From contig NZ_JARZHG010000001.1 of NCBI RefSeq assembly GCF_029946505.1, positions 62,001-126,000 on the forward strand: a DNA stretch of 64,000 bases, in the 5' to 3' direction. How positions within the stretch are numbered: the stretch's first letter is position 1; each line of letters begins with the position of its first letter. Of the stretch, positions 57,401 through 64,000 are shown one piece after another. The DNA is from Polyangium sp. y55x31. GTDB lineage: Bacteria > Myxococcota_A > Polyangia > Polyangiales > Polyangiaceae. Position numbers and translations under genes: made by a program. A model generated the notes under the pieces. The model had not been told where the DNA came from and searched no databases. It saw nothing but the letters and a program-made list of their open reading frames with translations.

Positions 57401-60400
57401 GATCGCCGAGGAGCGGGCGCGGACGCGCCGCCGCGAACGACGGGGCAAACAGCGCCCAGTCGACGTCGGCCACGGTGACGGCGACGTCGGCTCCCACGAG
57501 CACACGTTCCAGGGCCGCGAGGGCCTTCGCGGGCGCCATCGGGCGGAGCCCACGCCGGCGGAGGAACTCCGCGGCGCCCGCCTCGGAGGCCATGCCGCTC
57601 CCGGCCCACGGACCCCACGCGATGGAGGTACCGGCGAGGCCCTGGCCGCGGCGATGCTCGACGAGCGCGTCGAGGAAGGCGTTCGCGGCCCCATACGCGC
57701 CCTGGTTTCCGCTCCCCCACACGCCCGCGATCGAGGAGAACGTCACGAATGCGTCGAGCGGCGTCTGCGAGAGCGCCTCGTGGAGATGCCACGCGCCGGC
57801 CGCCTTGCCCGAGACCACCTCCGCGAGCTCGTGCGCGCTCGTTTGCAGGAGCGGCTTCTGCTGGAGGACGCCCGCGGCGTGAAAGACCGCGCGGAGGGGA
57901 GGCGCCGCGGCTCGAAGCTGCTCGCAGAGCGCCGCCACGGCGGTTCGATCCGACGTATCGCACGAAAGGATCGTCACACGCGCGCCGAGCGCGGTGAGCT
58001 CCGCCTCGAGCTCCGGCGCCCCTTGCGTTTGGCGCCCCCGACGGCTCGTGAGCACGAGGTGCGTGGCGCCCTTCCCCGCAAGCCAGCGCGCGACCTCGGC
58101 GCCGATCGCGCCCGTGCCTCCGGTGATCAGGATCGTCCCCTCGGGGGTGAAGGCGGGGCGACCGGCGCCCGCATCCTCGTCCACGCGCGCGAGCCGACGC
58201 ACGTAGATGCCGGCCTCGCGCACCGCAAGCTCGCCCTCCGCGCCGACGCCGGAGAGCGCGAGGCCGAGGCGCTGCCGTCCCCGCTCGTCGAGCGCGCCGG
58301 TCACGTCGATGAGCCCACCCCATCGCTCGGGATGCTCCAGCGCCGCGACACGCCCGAGCCCCCACACGAGTGATGGAATCGGACGCTTCAGCGGATCCGA
58401 TCGACCGACGCTCACGGAGCCGCTCGTCACCACCCAGAACGGGGCCTCGACGCCGCAATCCCCCAGGGCCTGGAACAAACTGAGCATTCGCGCCGCGCCG
58501 TCCACGAGAACAACCTCGCCCGCGGGCAAACCCTCCTCCTCGGCGAGGAGCAAGACGATCCCCCGCGGGGACTGCGCGTCCGAAAGGGCGTCGCGCAGCC
58601 GCGCCGCGATCCGATCCCGACCCTCTTCGTTCCTCGACAAACGGAGGGAGACGACGCGCGCGCCCCTCTCCGTGAGCGCGGCTCGTATCGTGGAATGCAG
58701 GGCGCCCTCGGCGCCCGTGTCGTCGACCACGACCAGCCACGACCCTTCCGCGGGGCGCGCATCGTGCTGCTCGAGCGGCCGCCAGATGACGCGATAACGG
58801 AGCGCAGCGAGGCTCGATTGCTCCTGCTGCGCCTTGCGCCACTTCGCGAGGAGCGGCATCGCCGCGCCGAGCGCCGAGCGCCGCGCGTCGTCGTCGACGC
58901 CGAGCACGGCCGTGAGCGTGGACAGATCCTCCCGCTCGACCGCCGCCCAGAGACCCGCCTCGGCCGCCGAAGACGCGCCCGTCGCCGTGGGGTCGATGCC
59001 GCGGGGCTTCGCGCCCTCCAGCCAGCAGCGCTCCATCTGGAAGGCATACGTCGGCAGCTTCACGCGACGCGGGCCGAACGGCGCGAAAAACGCTTTCCAA
59101 TCGACCGCTACGCCGTTCGCATGGAGACCTCCGAGCGCCGCCACGACCGCGGCGGCCTCGGGGATCTCTTTGCGCAGCACGGGGACGAACGTCGCGACGC
59201 CGTCCCCGGACAGGCACGCCGGTCCGAGCGCGCTCAGCGTTCCTCGGGGGCCAAGCTCGAGGTACGTCCGGACCCCCTCCTCCGCCAGGCAACGCATGCC
59301 GTCGTGCCAGCGAACGGCGCTGCGCACGTGCCGGACCCAGTACTCCGCCGAGCGGATCTCCTCTGCGGCCACGCGTTTGCCCGTGACGTTCGAGACGATC
59401 GGGATGCGAGGCGTTTCGCGCGTCACACCCTCCACGACACGCCGGAAGGCCTCCAGCATCCCGTCCATGCGCGGCGAGTGGAACGCATGCGAAACCGAAA
59501 GCCGCGTCGCCCTGCGCCCGTGCGCACGTGCCATTTCGGCGACGGCGAGGACCGCATCCTCGTCGCCGGCGACGACCGTGGCCTCCGGGCCGTTCAGCGC
59601 CGCGATGTCCACGCGCCCCGCGTGCGGCGCGAGCCAGCCGCGTGCCTCTTCCTCGTTCGCCTGCAACGCGACCATCGCGCCGCCTTCGGGGAGCTCGCCC
59701 ATGAGCTTCGCCCTCGCCGCGACGACGACGCAGGCGTGCTCGAGCGTGAAGACGCCCGCGACATGGGCCGCGGCGAGCTCGCCGATCGAATGACCCATGA
59801 GCACGTCCGGCGTGACGCCGAAGGACGCGACGAGCCGATGCAGCGCCACTTCCAGCGCGAACAGGGCCGGCTGCGTGTAGGTCGTGTGATCGAGCAGGCC
59901 TGCCTCGGGCGTGCCCTCCGGCGCGAACAGGACGTCGATCAGCGGGCGGTCGAGGAGTTTGTCGAAGTGCGCGCACGCGGCGTCGAGGGCCTCGCGAAAG
60001 ACGGGGTACGTCTCGTAAAGCTCGCGCCCCATCCGCGGGTGCTGGCTGCCCTGTCCGGTGAACAGCATCGCGAGCTCGGCCCGCGCGCGACCTTCTCCGA
60101 GCGTGACGCCCGGCGGGTTTTCCCCCCGCGCCATCGCGACCAGCGCGTCGCGCAGTGCGGATCGATCCTCCGCGACGATGGCCGCCCGCCGGTCGAGGTG
60201 CGCCCTCGTCGTGGCCAGCGAAAAAGCGAGGTCCACGAGCTCGTTTTCCGTCTCGTTTTCGACGAGCGCGGAGAGCTGCTTTGCCTGCGCGCGCAGCGCG
60301 TCCGGGGTTTTTCCGGAGACGACGAACGGTAGCCACCGCAGCGCCGGAGCCCCGGGGGCCGCCGAGACGCGTGATTCCTCGGCAGGCGCCTCCTCGAGAA

Positions 60401-63400
60401 TGACGTGCGCGTTCGTCCCGCTGAGCCCGAACGCCGAGACGGCGGCGCGGCGGACGTGCCCCGCTTCGGACCGCGGCCAGGGCAGGAGCGTGTCGACCAC
60501 GCGGACCGGGAGGGCATCCCATTCGATGTGCGGGTTGCGCGGGGTCGTGTGCAGCGTCGGCGGCAGCGCTTCGTGACGCAGGGAGGCGAGGACCTTCGCC
60601 ACGCTCGAGAGGCCCGCGGCCGATTCGAGGTGGCCGATGTTCGTCTTGACCGCGCCGACGAGGATCGGGTGCTCCGGCCCCCTACCCTGGCCATACACCG
60701 CGGAGAGGGCTTGCACCTCGATCGGATCTCCGAGCGACGTGCCCGTGCCGTGGCATTCGACGAAGTCGATGTCGGACGGGTCGATCCGGGCATCGTCGAG
60801 CGCCGCCCGCAACACCTTCTGTTGCGAGGTCCCGTTCGGCGCCGTGATCCCGCTGCTCGCCCCGTCGTGGTTCACCGCGCTGCCGCGCACCACCGCGAGG
60901 ATCGTCCGTCCCGCCGCCCGAGCGTCCCCGAGGCGTTCGAGTGCCAGCACGACCACACCCTCGCCGCGCCCATACCCATCCGCTCGCGCCGAGAACGTCT
61001 TCGAACGTCCATCCGCGGCGACCGCCCGCGTGCGGGACAGGAGGACGAACGCGTCGGGCGCGGCCATCACCTGCACGCCGCCCACGAGCGCGAGATCGCA
61101 CTCTCTTCGACGCAAGGACTGGCACGCGAGGTGAAGCGCCACCAGGGACGACGAGCAGGCCGTGTCCAGCGACAAAGCCGGGCCCTGCAGCCCGAGCGTG
61201 AACGCGATCCGGCCGGCGGCGAAGGACATGTGTGTCCCCGTGACGACATGCGCGTCGGCCGATGACGCCGAGCTGCGCACGAGGTCGTAATCGCTCGGCC
61301 CGATGCCGATGAAGACGCCGGTCTGCGAGTCCTCGAGCCCGCGCGGATCGATGCCTGCGTCCTCGAGCGCCTGCCACGCCGCCTGGAGCAGGAGCCGGTG
61401 CTGCGGATCGATGTTCTTCGCCTCGCGCGGGCTGATCCCGAAAAACGCGGGGTCGAACAGGTCCACGCGATCGAGGAACGCTCCCTCCCGAACGTAGCTC
61501 TTGCCCGCGGCGTCCGGATCCGGATCGTAATGCGCGTCTGCGTCCCAGCGATCCGCGGGAATCGGCCCGATGGCATCCCCGCCGGCCGACAGGAATCGAA
61601 AGAAGCTCGCGAGGTCGACGACCCCGCCCGGGAGCTGCAGCCCGATACCGACGATGGCGAGCGGCTCGTCGAGCTCCGCCCTGGCCGGCTGCACGCGCGG
61701 TCGATCCACGAGCGCGTCGCTCGTTCGTCCGAGCGCAGGGGCGAGGCGCTCCAGCAAGAACCGCGCGACACGCGCGGGGGTTGGATGATCAAACGCCAGC
61801 GTCGCCGGCAAGGCGGTCCCGATCACGCGCTGGAGCGCCTGGCGGAGCTCGACCGCCAGGAGCGAATCCAGGCCGATCTCCATGAAGCCCGCATGTTCAT
61901 CGATGCGCGAGGCATCCGCGAACTTGAGGACCCGCGCGGTCTCGGCCATCACGAGCCGGACGAGGCGCCGGAGCCGCTCGGGCTCGGCGAGCGGGCGGAG
62001 CTCCGAAAGAAGGGGGGGCTCGTGGGTCCCGGCCGCCGGGCCGTCACCGAGGGCTGCGCGCGCCTCGACCAGATCGTCGAAGAACGGCTGCGCGCGCACC
62101 GCGGAGAAGGCGGGCAGGAGGCGCGACCAATCCACGTCGGCGAGGGTGACGGTCACCTCGTCGCCGCGAAGCACCTGCCCGAGGGCCGCGATCGCGACGG
62201 GCGGCGCGATCGCTCGCAGCCCCCGGCTTCGAAGGCGCTCTTGCTCGGCGGTGGCCCCCGCCATGCCGCCCCCCGCCCAGGGTCCCCAGGCAATGGACGT
62301 CCCGGACAAACCACGCGCGCGCCTTTGCTCGATCAGCGCGTCGAGGAACGTGTTGGCCGCGGCATACGCTCCCTGGCCCCCGCTCCCCCACACGCCGGCG
62401 ATCGAGGAAAACGCGACGAACGCGTCGAGCGGCTCCGCGGACAGGAGCTCGGCGAGGTGCAAAGCCCCGGCCGCCTTGCTCGCGAGCACCTCGGCGAGCT
62501 CGGCGGCGCCCATGGAATCGAGGGCCGTTTGATGAACGACGCCCGCGGCGTGAAAGACGGCGCGAATCGGCTGCCCCGCCGTGACAAACCCCTCGACGAG
62601 CGCGCGCACCGCGTCGCGATCGGCCATGTCGCAGGCGGCGAGGGTCACACGGGCGCCGAGCGCGACGAGCGCGGCTTCGAGCGCCTCGGCCCCCGGCGCC
62701 TCGCGCCCACGACGGCTGACGAGCACGAGGTGCTCGGCGCCGTTCCCGGCCAGCCACCGAGCGACGGCGCCGCCGAGCGCGCCCGTGCCCCCGGTGATCA
62801 GGATCGTCCCTTTCGGCTGGAAGGGACCACGCGCCGCGGTCGTCGGCTCGGGGGCGCGCGCGAGGCGGCGCACGTACAGGCCGCTCGGCCGCACCGCGAG
62901 CTGATCCTCCGCGCCGAGCCCAGCGAGCGCCGCGCAGAGCCGCGCGCGTGCTCGTTCGTCGAGGGGCGCCGCGACGTCGACGAGCCCCCCCCATCGCTCG
63001 GGATGCTCGAGCGCCGCCACGCGGCCGAGGCCCCAGCAAAGCGAGAGATGCAGGCGCTGCAAAGGATCGGACGGGCCGACGCTCACGGCGCCGCTCGTCA
63101 CGACCCAGAGCGGCGCGCCGAGGCCGACGTCGCCGAGCGCCTGAAGCAGGGCGAGCGTCCGCGCCGCCGCACGAACGTACGCGCCCCCGCCGCCCTGCGC
63201 GGGTTCGTCCTCGTCGAGGAGCAAAACGATTCCCCGCGGCGAGGTGCCGTCCGCGAGGGCTTCACGCAGCCTCGAAGCGATACCCGCTCGATCGTCCTCG
63301 TTCTCGCCCAGGAGAACGGAGACGACGCGCGCGCCACGCTCCGTGAGCGCCGTCTCGGTCGCGGCGCAGAGGGCCGTTTGCCCGCTGCCGCGGACGAGCA

Positions 63401-64000
63401 GCCACGTACCGTCGATGGAGCGGGCCTCGGGGATGGGGAGCTCGATGGGCTTCCAGCCGACCCGATAACGAAGCGCGCTTTCCGCGGGCCGTTCTCGTTC
63501 GCGTTGCGGGGCTTCGATCCAGAAGCGCTCGCGCTGGAAGGCGTACGTGGGCACCTCCGCGCTTTGCGCACCGAGCGCCGTGAAGAAAGCCTTCCAGTCG
63601 ACGGCGATGCCGCGCGCATGGAGCGCGCCGAGCGCGAGCGCGACGGATGGCTCGTCGGGGACGTTCTTGCGCAGCGCCGGGACGAAGGCCGCGTCAGGCC
63701 CCTCTTCCTCGGTCAGGCAGAGCGGTCCGAGGCCACTCAGCACCCCTTGCGGACCAAGCTCCAGATACGTGCCGACGCCGTCCGCCGCGAGGCTCCGCAT
63801 GCCGTCGTGCCAGCGCACCGCGCGCCGTACGTGACGAACCCAGTATTCCGCCGTGCAGAGCTCCTCCGCTGTCGCGAGTTTGCCCGTCGTGTTCGATACG
63901 ATCGGGATACGGGGCGGATGCAACGAGACGGACGATACGACCCGCCGGAAGGCGTCCAGCATCGCGTCCATGCGCGGCGAGTGGAACGCATGCGAGACGG
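51459..64000 (-). CDS. Type I modular PKS, at least three modules (5' end outside window)
   Basis: About 4179 residues visible; the frame is still open at 64000, inside an AT. Module A: AT end with HAFH at the window edge (malonyl), KR (Tyr codon about 62365, A-type: no LDD, Trp in GVWGSG), ACP (Ser about 61864). Module B: KS (Cys about 61156), AT (Ser about 59787, GHSIGE and HAFH, malonyl), A-type KR (Tyr about 57695), ACP (about 57181). Module C: KS (Cys about 56492), AT (Ser about 55119, malonyl), atypical DH (His about 54208), B-type KR with LDD (Tyr about 52351), ACP (about 51850). The C-terminus ([17 protein letters not shown]) is a docking domain matching the N-terminal coiled coil of the next PKS. 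Transcribed first, overlapping it by four bases. Confidence 0.95.
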   Translation of the reverse strand, partial: VSHAFHSPRMDAMLDAFRRVVSSVSLHPPRIPIVSNTTGKLATAEELCTAEYWVRHVRRAVRWHDGMRSLAADGVGTYLELGPQGVLSGLGPLCLTEEEGPDAAFVPALRKNVPDEPSVALALGALHARGIAVDWKAFFTALGAQSAEVPTYAFQRERFWIEAPQRERERPAESALRYRVGWKPIELPIPEARSIDGTWLLVRGSGQTALCAATETALTERGARVVSVLLGENEDDRAGIASRLREALADGTSPRGIVLLLDEDEPAQGGGGAYVRAAARTLALLQALGDVGLGAPLWVVTSGAVSVGPSDPLQRLHLSLCWGLGRVAALEHPERWGGLVDVAAPLDERARARLCAALAGLGAEDQLAVRPSGLYVRRLARAPEPTTAARGPFQPKGTILITGGTGALGGAVARWLAGNGAEHLVLVSRRGREAPGAEALEAALVALGARVTLAACDMADRDAVRALVEGFVTAGQPIRAVFHAAGVVHQTALDSMGAAELAEVLASKAAGALHLAELLSAEPLDAFVAFSSIAGVWGSGGQGAYAAANTFLDALIEQRRARGLSGTSIAWGPWAGGGMAGATAEQERLRSRGLRAIAPPVAIAALGQVLRGDEVTVTLADVDWSRLLPAFSAVRAQPFFDDLVEARAALGDGPAAGTHEPPLLSELRPLAEPERLRRLVRLVMAETARVLKFADASRIDEHAGFMEIGLDSLLAVELRQALQRVIGTALPATLAFDHPTPARVARFLLERLAPALGRTSDALVDRPRVQPARAELDEPLAIVGIGLQLPGGVVDLASFFRFLSAGGDAIGPIPADRWDADAHYDPDPDAAGKSYVREGAFLDRVDLFDPAFFGISPREAKNIDPQHRLLLQAAWQALEDAGIDPRGLEDSQTGVFIGIGPSDYDLVRSSASSADAHVVTGTHMSFAAGRIAFTLGLQGPALSLDTACSSSLVALHLACQSLRRRECDLALVGGVQVMAAPDAFVLLSRTRAVAADGRSKTFSARADGYGRGEGVVVLALERLGDARAAGRTILAVVRGSAVNHDGASSGITAPNGTSQQKVLRAALDDARIDPSDIDFVECHGTGTSLGDPIEVQALSAVYGQGRGPEHPILVGAVKTNIGHLESAAGLSSVAKVLASLRHEALPPTLHTTPRNPHIEWDALPVRVVDTLLPWPRSEAGHVRRAAVSAFGLSGTNAHVILEEAPAEESRVSAAPGAPALRWLPFVVSGKTPDALRAQAKQLSALVENETENELVDLAFSLATTRAHLDRRAAIVAEDRSALRDALVAMARGENPPGVTLGEGRARAELAMLFTGQGSQHPRMGRELYETYPVFREALDAACAHFDKLLDRPLIDVLFAPEGTPEAGLLDHTTYTQPALFALEVALHRLVASFGVTPDVLMGHSIGELAAAHVAGVFTLEHACVVVAARAKLMGELPEGGAMVALQANEEEARGWLAPHAGRVDIAALNGPEATVVAGDEDAVLAVAEMARAHGRRATRLSVSHAFHSPRMDGMLEAFRRVVEGVTRETPRIPIVSNVTGKRVAAEEIRSAEYWVRHVRSAVRWHDGMRCLAEEGVRTYLELGPRGTLSALGPACLSGDGVATFVPVLRKEIPEAAAVVAALGGLHANGVAVDWKAFFAPFGPRRVKLPTYAFQMERCWLEGAKPRGIDPTATGASSAAEAGLWAAVEREDLSTLTAVLGVDDDARRSALGAAMPLLAKWRKAQQEQSSLAALRYRVIWRPLEQHDARPAEGSWLVVVDDTGAEGALHSTIRAALTERGARVVSLRLSRNEEGRDRIAARLRDALSDAQSPRGIVLLLAEEEGLPAGEVVLVDGAARMLSLFQALGDCGVEAPFWVVTSGSVSVGRSDPLKRPIPSLVWGLGRVAALEHPERWGGLIDVTGALDERGRQRLGLALSGVGAEGELAVREAGIYVRRLARVDEDAGAGRPAFTPEGTILITGGTGAIGAEVARWLAGKGATHLVLTSRRGRQTQGAPELEAELTALGARVTILSCDTSDRTAVAALCEQLRAAAPPLRAVFHAAGVLQQKPLLQTSAHELAEVVSGKAAGAWHLHEALSQTPLDAFVTFSSIAGVWGSGNQGAYGAANAFLDALVEHRRGQGLAGTSIAWGPWAGSGMASEAGAAEFLRRRGLRPMAPAKALAALERVLVGADVAVTVADVDWALFAPSFAAARPRPLLGDLPDARRALEGAATDVRPGGAPSAFSLELRALPEKDRAPRLMGLVLGETAAVLGHPDASRLDARMGFMDLGLDSLMSVELRSRLQQATGARLPATLTFDHPSPENVATFLLDLLAPPVGSTALMGGGQAAPSAEGAPIAIVGIGLRLPGGVVDLPSYFRFLSRGEDAVGPVPKARWDMDALHDPDPDAKGKSYVREAAFLDQVDLFDATFFGISPREAKNIDPQHRLLLEAAWEALESAGTVPGALKDSQTGVFVGIGPSDYNVLHAAAQEGEAYAVLGTHTSFAAGRIAFTLGLQGPALSLDTACSSSLVALHLACQSLRRRECDLALAGGVQVMAASEAFVLLSRTRALAKDGRSKTFSAEADGYGRGEGVVVLALERLDDALAHGREILAVVRGSAVNHDGASSGITAPSGPSQQKVLRAALEDARLSPGEVDVIECHGTGTSLGDPIEVQALAAVYGPGRERARPLLLGAVKTNIGHLEAAAGLAGVAKIIASFHHEALPATLHTTPRNPHIDWSALPVRVIDAPLAWARSDSGHLRRAGVSAFGLSGTNAHVILQEPPRADARVADAPRPNAPRWLPFLVSGRTPAARCAQAARLLAHLVARPELGLGDVAYSIATTRTFHEHRAAIVVEDRGALLDALGAVSRGEMPSCAIFGEEGAGGKLAFLFTGQGSQQPGMGRTLYEAYPVYRDALDACCAYFDRTLDVPLREVLFAEENSATSRLLDATMYTQPALFALEVALYRLFESFGVEPDVLLGHSIGELVAAHVAGVLSLEDACTVVAARGRLMQALPPGGAMVSLRATEAEANAWLAGLDGRAEIAASNGPEATVVAGDEDAVLAVADMARSLGRKATRLPVSHAFHSPRMDGMLDAFRRVVAGVTLHAPRIPIVSNLSGKRATVEELCSVQYWVEHVRRAVRWRDGMQTLAADHVTTYVELGPRGVLSGLGPACLPDEHDAAFFPVLRKDIAEPESLTTALAGLSARGHDVDWEAFFANARPRRVALPTYAFQRERHWIDVSRRAENRGGTPAGRYRLAGARVDLPDGSILHTVEIGPGVQPYLDGHLVYDRIIIAGAFYPSVLLAIGASHFPGRPIELCDVHFLKVLTFADVTDHVTLHVHLTPLEGDAGFSATLSTRSGDGWTTHVTALLRGLDAHEAPRRDPFTPPLVGPTPGPLSEVGAALRATQLQWRARWWWLDKVVAVRKAAALGKLVSPEDTAFGDSPLPGGALDNAFGLGLWSGGFGGEAADEPAKADVPRLPFSVERLVWYGDPRVPAWVEHALGTEPSASTEVTRSDLTFWDAEGHPVAHVDGFTTRRAPAERFLADSERRDLYDVTWSELTVADSLPGARTGVVAVVGDAADAASARLALAFEKVQWHADLASLQASLDRGDGAPDVLLILTNPLSTSGDVAALAHAETNRTLVLLQKGLADPRLADGRIVVLTRNAIATRPGEDVADLVHAPVWGLVRVAQTEHAERALLLVDIDDKEPSWRALPAALASGEPQIALRDGALRVPRLARTRPPADLQGVIFPPNGTVLVSGGTGALGALVARHLVARHGVRHLVLVSRRGAQAPGADALCAALRDAGASVTVAACDVADRHALAALLGAIPEEHPLTAVIHTAGVLDDGVFSSLDPRRVSEVLRPKVDAALALDEATRGHDLAAFVVFSSLSGLLGNAGQASYAAANTFLDALAAQRRARGRHALSLAWGPWADGGMAASMADADRARLSRHGLSLLSADEGCALLDAALGRDEPLLVPVRLDLVAAAGGARAETLPAVLRGLVRTEPRPPAPAASSVSAALRERLAPLSEAERERVLLDLVRKEAGLVLGSPSHAVEPNRPLQELGMDSLMAVELRNRLGAATGLRLPATLLFDHPSPAALVALLRDELLGDDAPAVATPALDEEEVRRRVASIPLDRLRSAGLLDALLNLAAEPQAEADLASGRPDSEAIDAMSADELVELALGMAATPVDEGMTHE

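Overview
The window is very GC-rich DNA with dense, often ATGA-overlapping genes. It is rich in Cys-rich and Pro/Ala-rich lipoproteins, Tat-exported DUF1501 proteins, MNIO (bufferin) genes, a type III PKS operon and a giant modular type I PKS. Together this points to a myxobacterium, most likely of the Sorangium/Polyangium group (inference from gene content; no marker gene is present).

Layout. 1-10437 (housekeeping and lipid-like genes): a repeat-rich protein running off the left edge; a small conserved protein; an ECF sigma factor carrying its own membrane segment; an L,D-transpeptidase; an EVE protein; two divergent fatty acid desaturases; then a probable operon of desaturase, membrane protein, type III polyketide synthase and FAD reductase. 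10438-11150 is non-coding and highly structured: a four-hairpin element (second copy at 5353-5457, opposite strand) followed by about eleven degenerate 43-nt tandem repeats. 11151-17836: a frameshifted envelope protein gene, lipoproteins, an RND/MMPL exporter and a Kelch-like lipoprotein. 17840-25382 (minus strand): a DUF1501 / cytochrome-c-type lipoprotein operon, a beta-propeller lipoprotein, an FGE-like lipoprotein and an HExxH lipoprotein. 25623-27671: a bufferin-type set (Cys-containing lipoprotein precursor, MNIO enzyme, DUF2063 partner). 27725-33042: YjbQ, lipoprotein, PlsC acyltransferase, SGNH hydrolase, site-2 protease, dUTPase, S1-domain protein.

At 33265-33340 is tRNA-Lys(TTT), followed at once by a terminator and the C-terminal scar of a tyrosine recombinase, so an element once integrated there. 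Beyond it the gene content becomes accessory: ATP-grasp protein, M28 peptidase, cytochrome P450, a frameshifted condensation/PapA-like remnant, an alpha/beta hydrolase and, on the minus strand from the right edge down to 38410, a type I PKS gene cluster.

The PKS cluster reads right to left. A multimodular PKS (5' end outside the window) contributes AT-KR-ACP, KS-AT-KR-ACP and KS-AT-(atypical DH)-KR-ACP. It docks onto a final KS-AT-DH-KR-ACP-TE protein. Co-directional genes follow for a MonCI-like flavin epoxidase, a complete methoxymalonyl-ACP set (methyltransferase, FkbK-, FkbH-, FkbJ- and FkbI-like) and crotonyl-CoA carboxylase/reductase. The locus therefore supplies two unusual extender units. 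The three visible AT domains of the large protein look malonyl-specific, while the AT of the final module has a branched-extender signature. The product cannot be named from this window.
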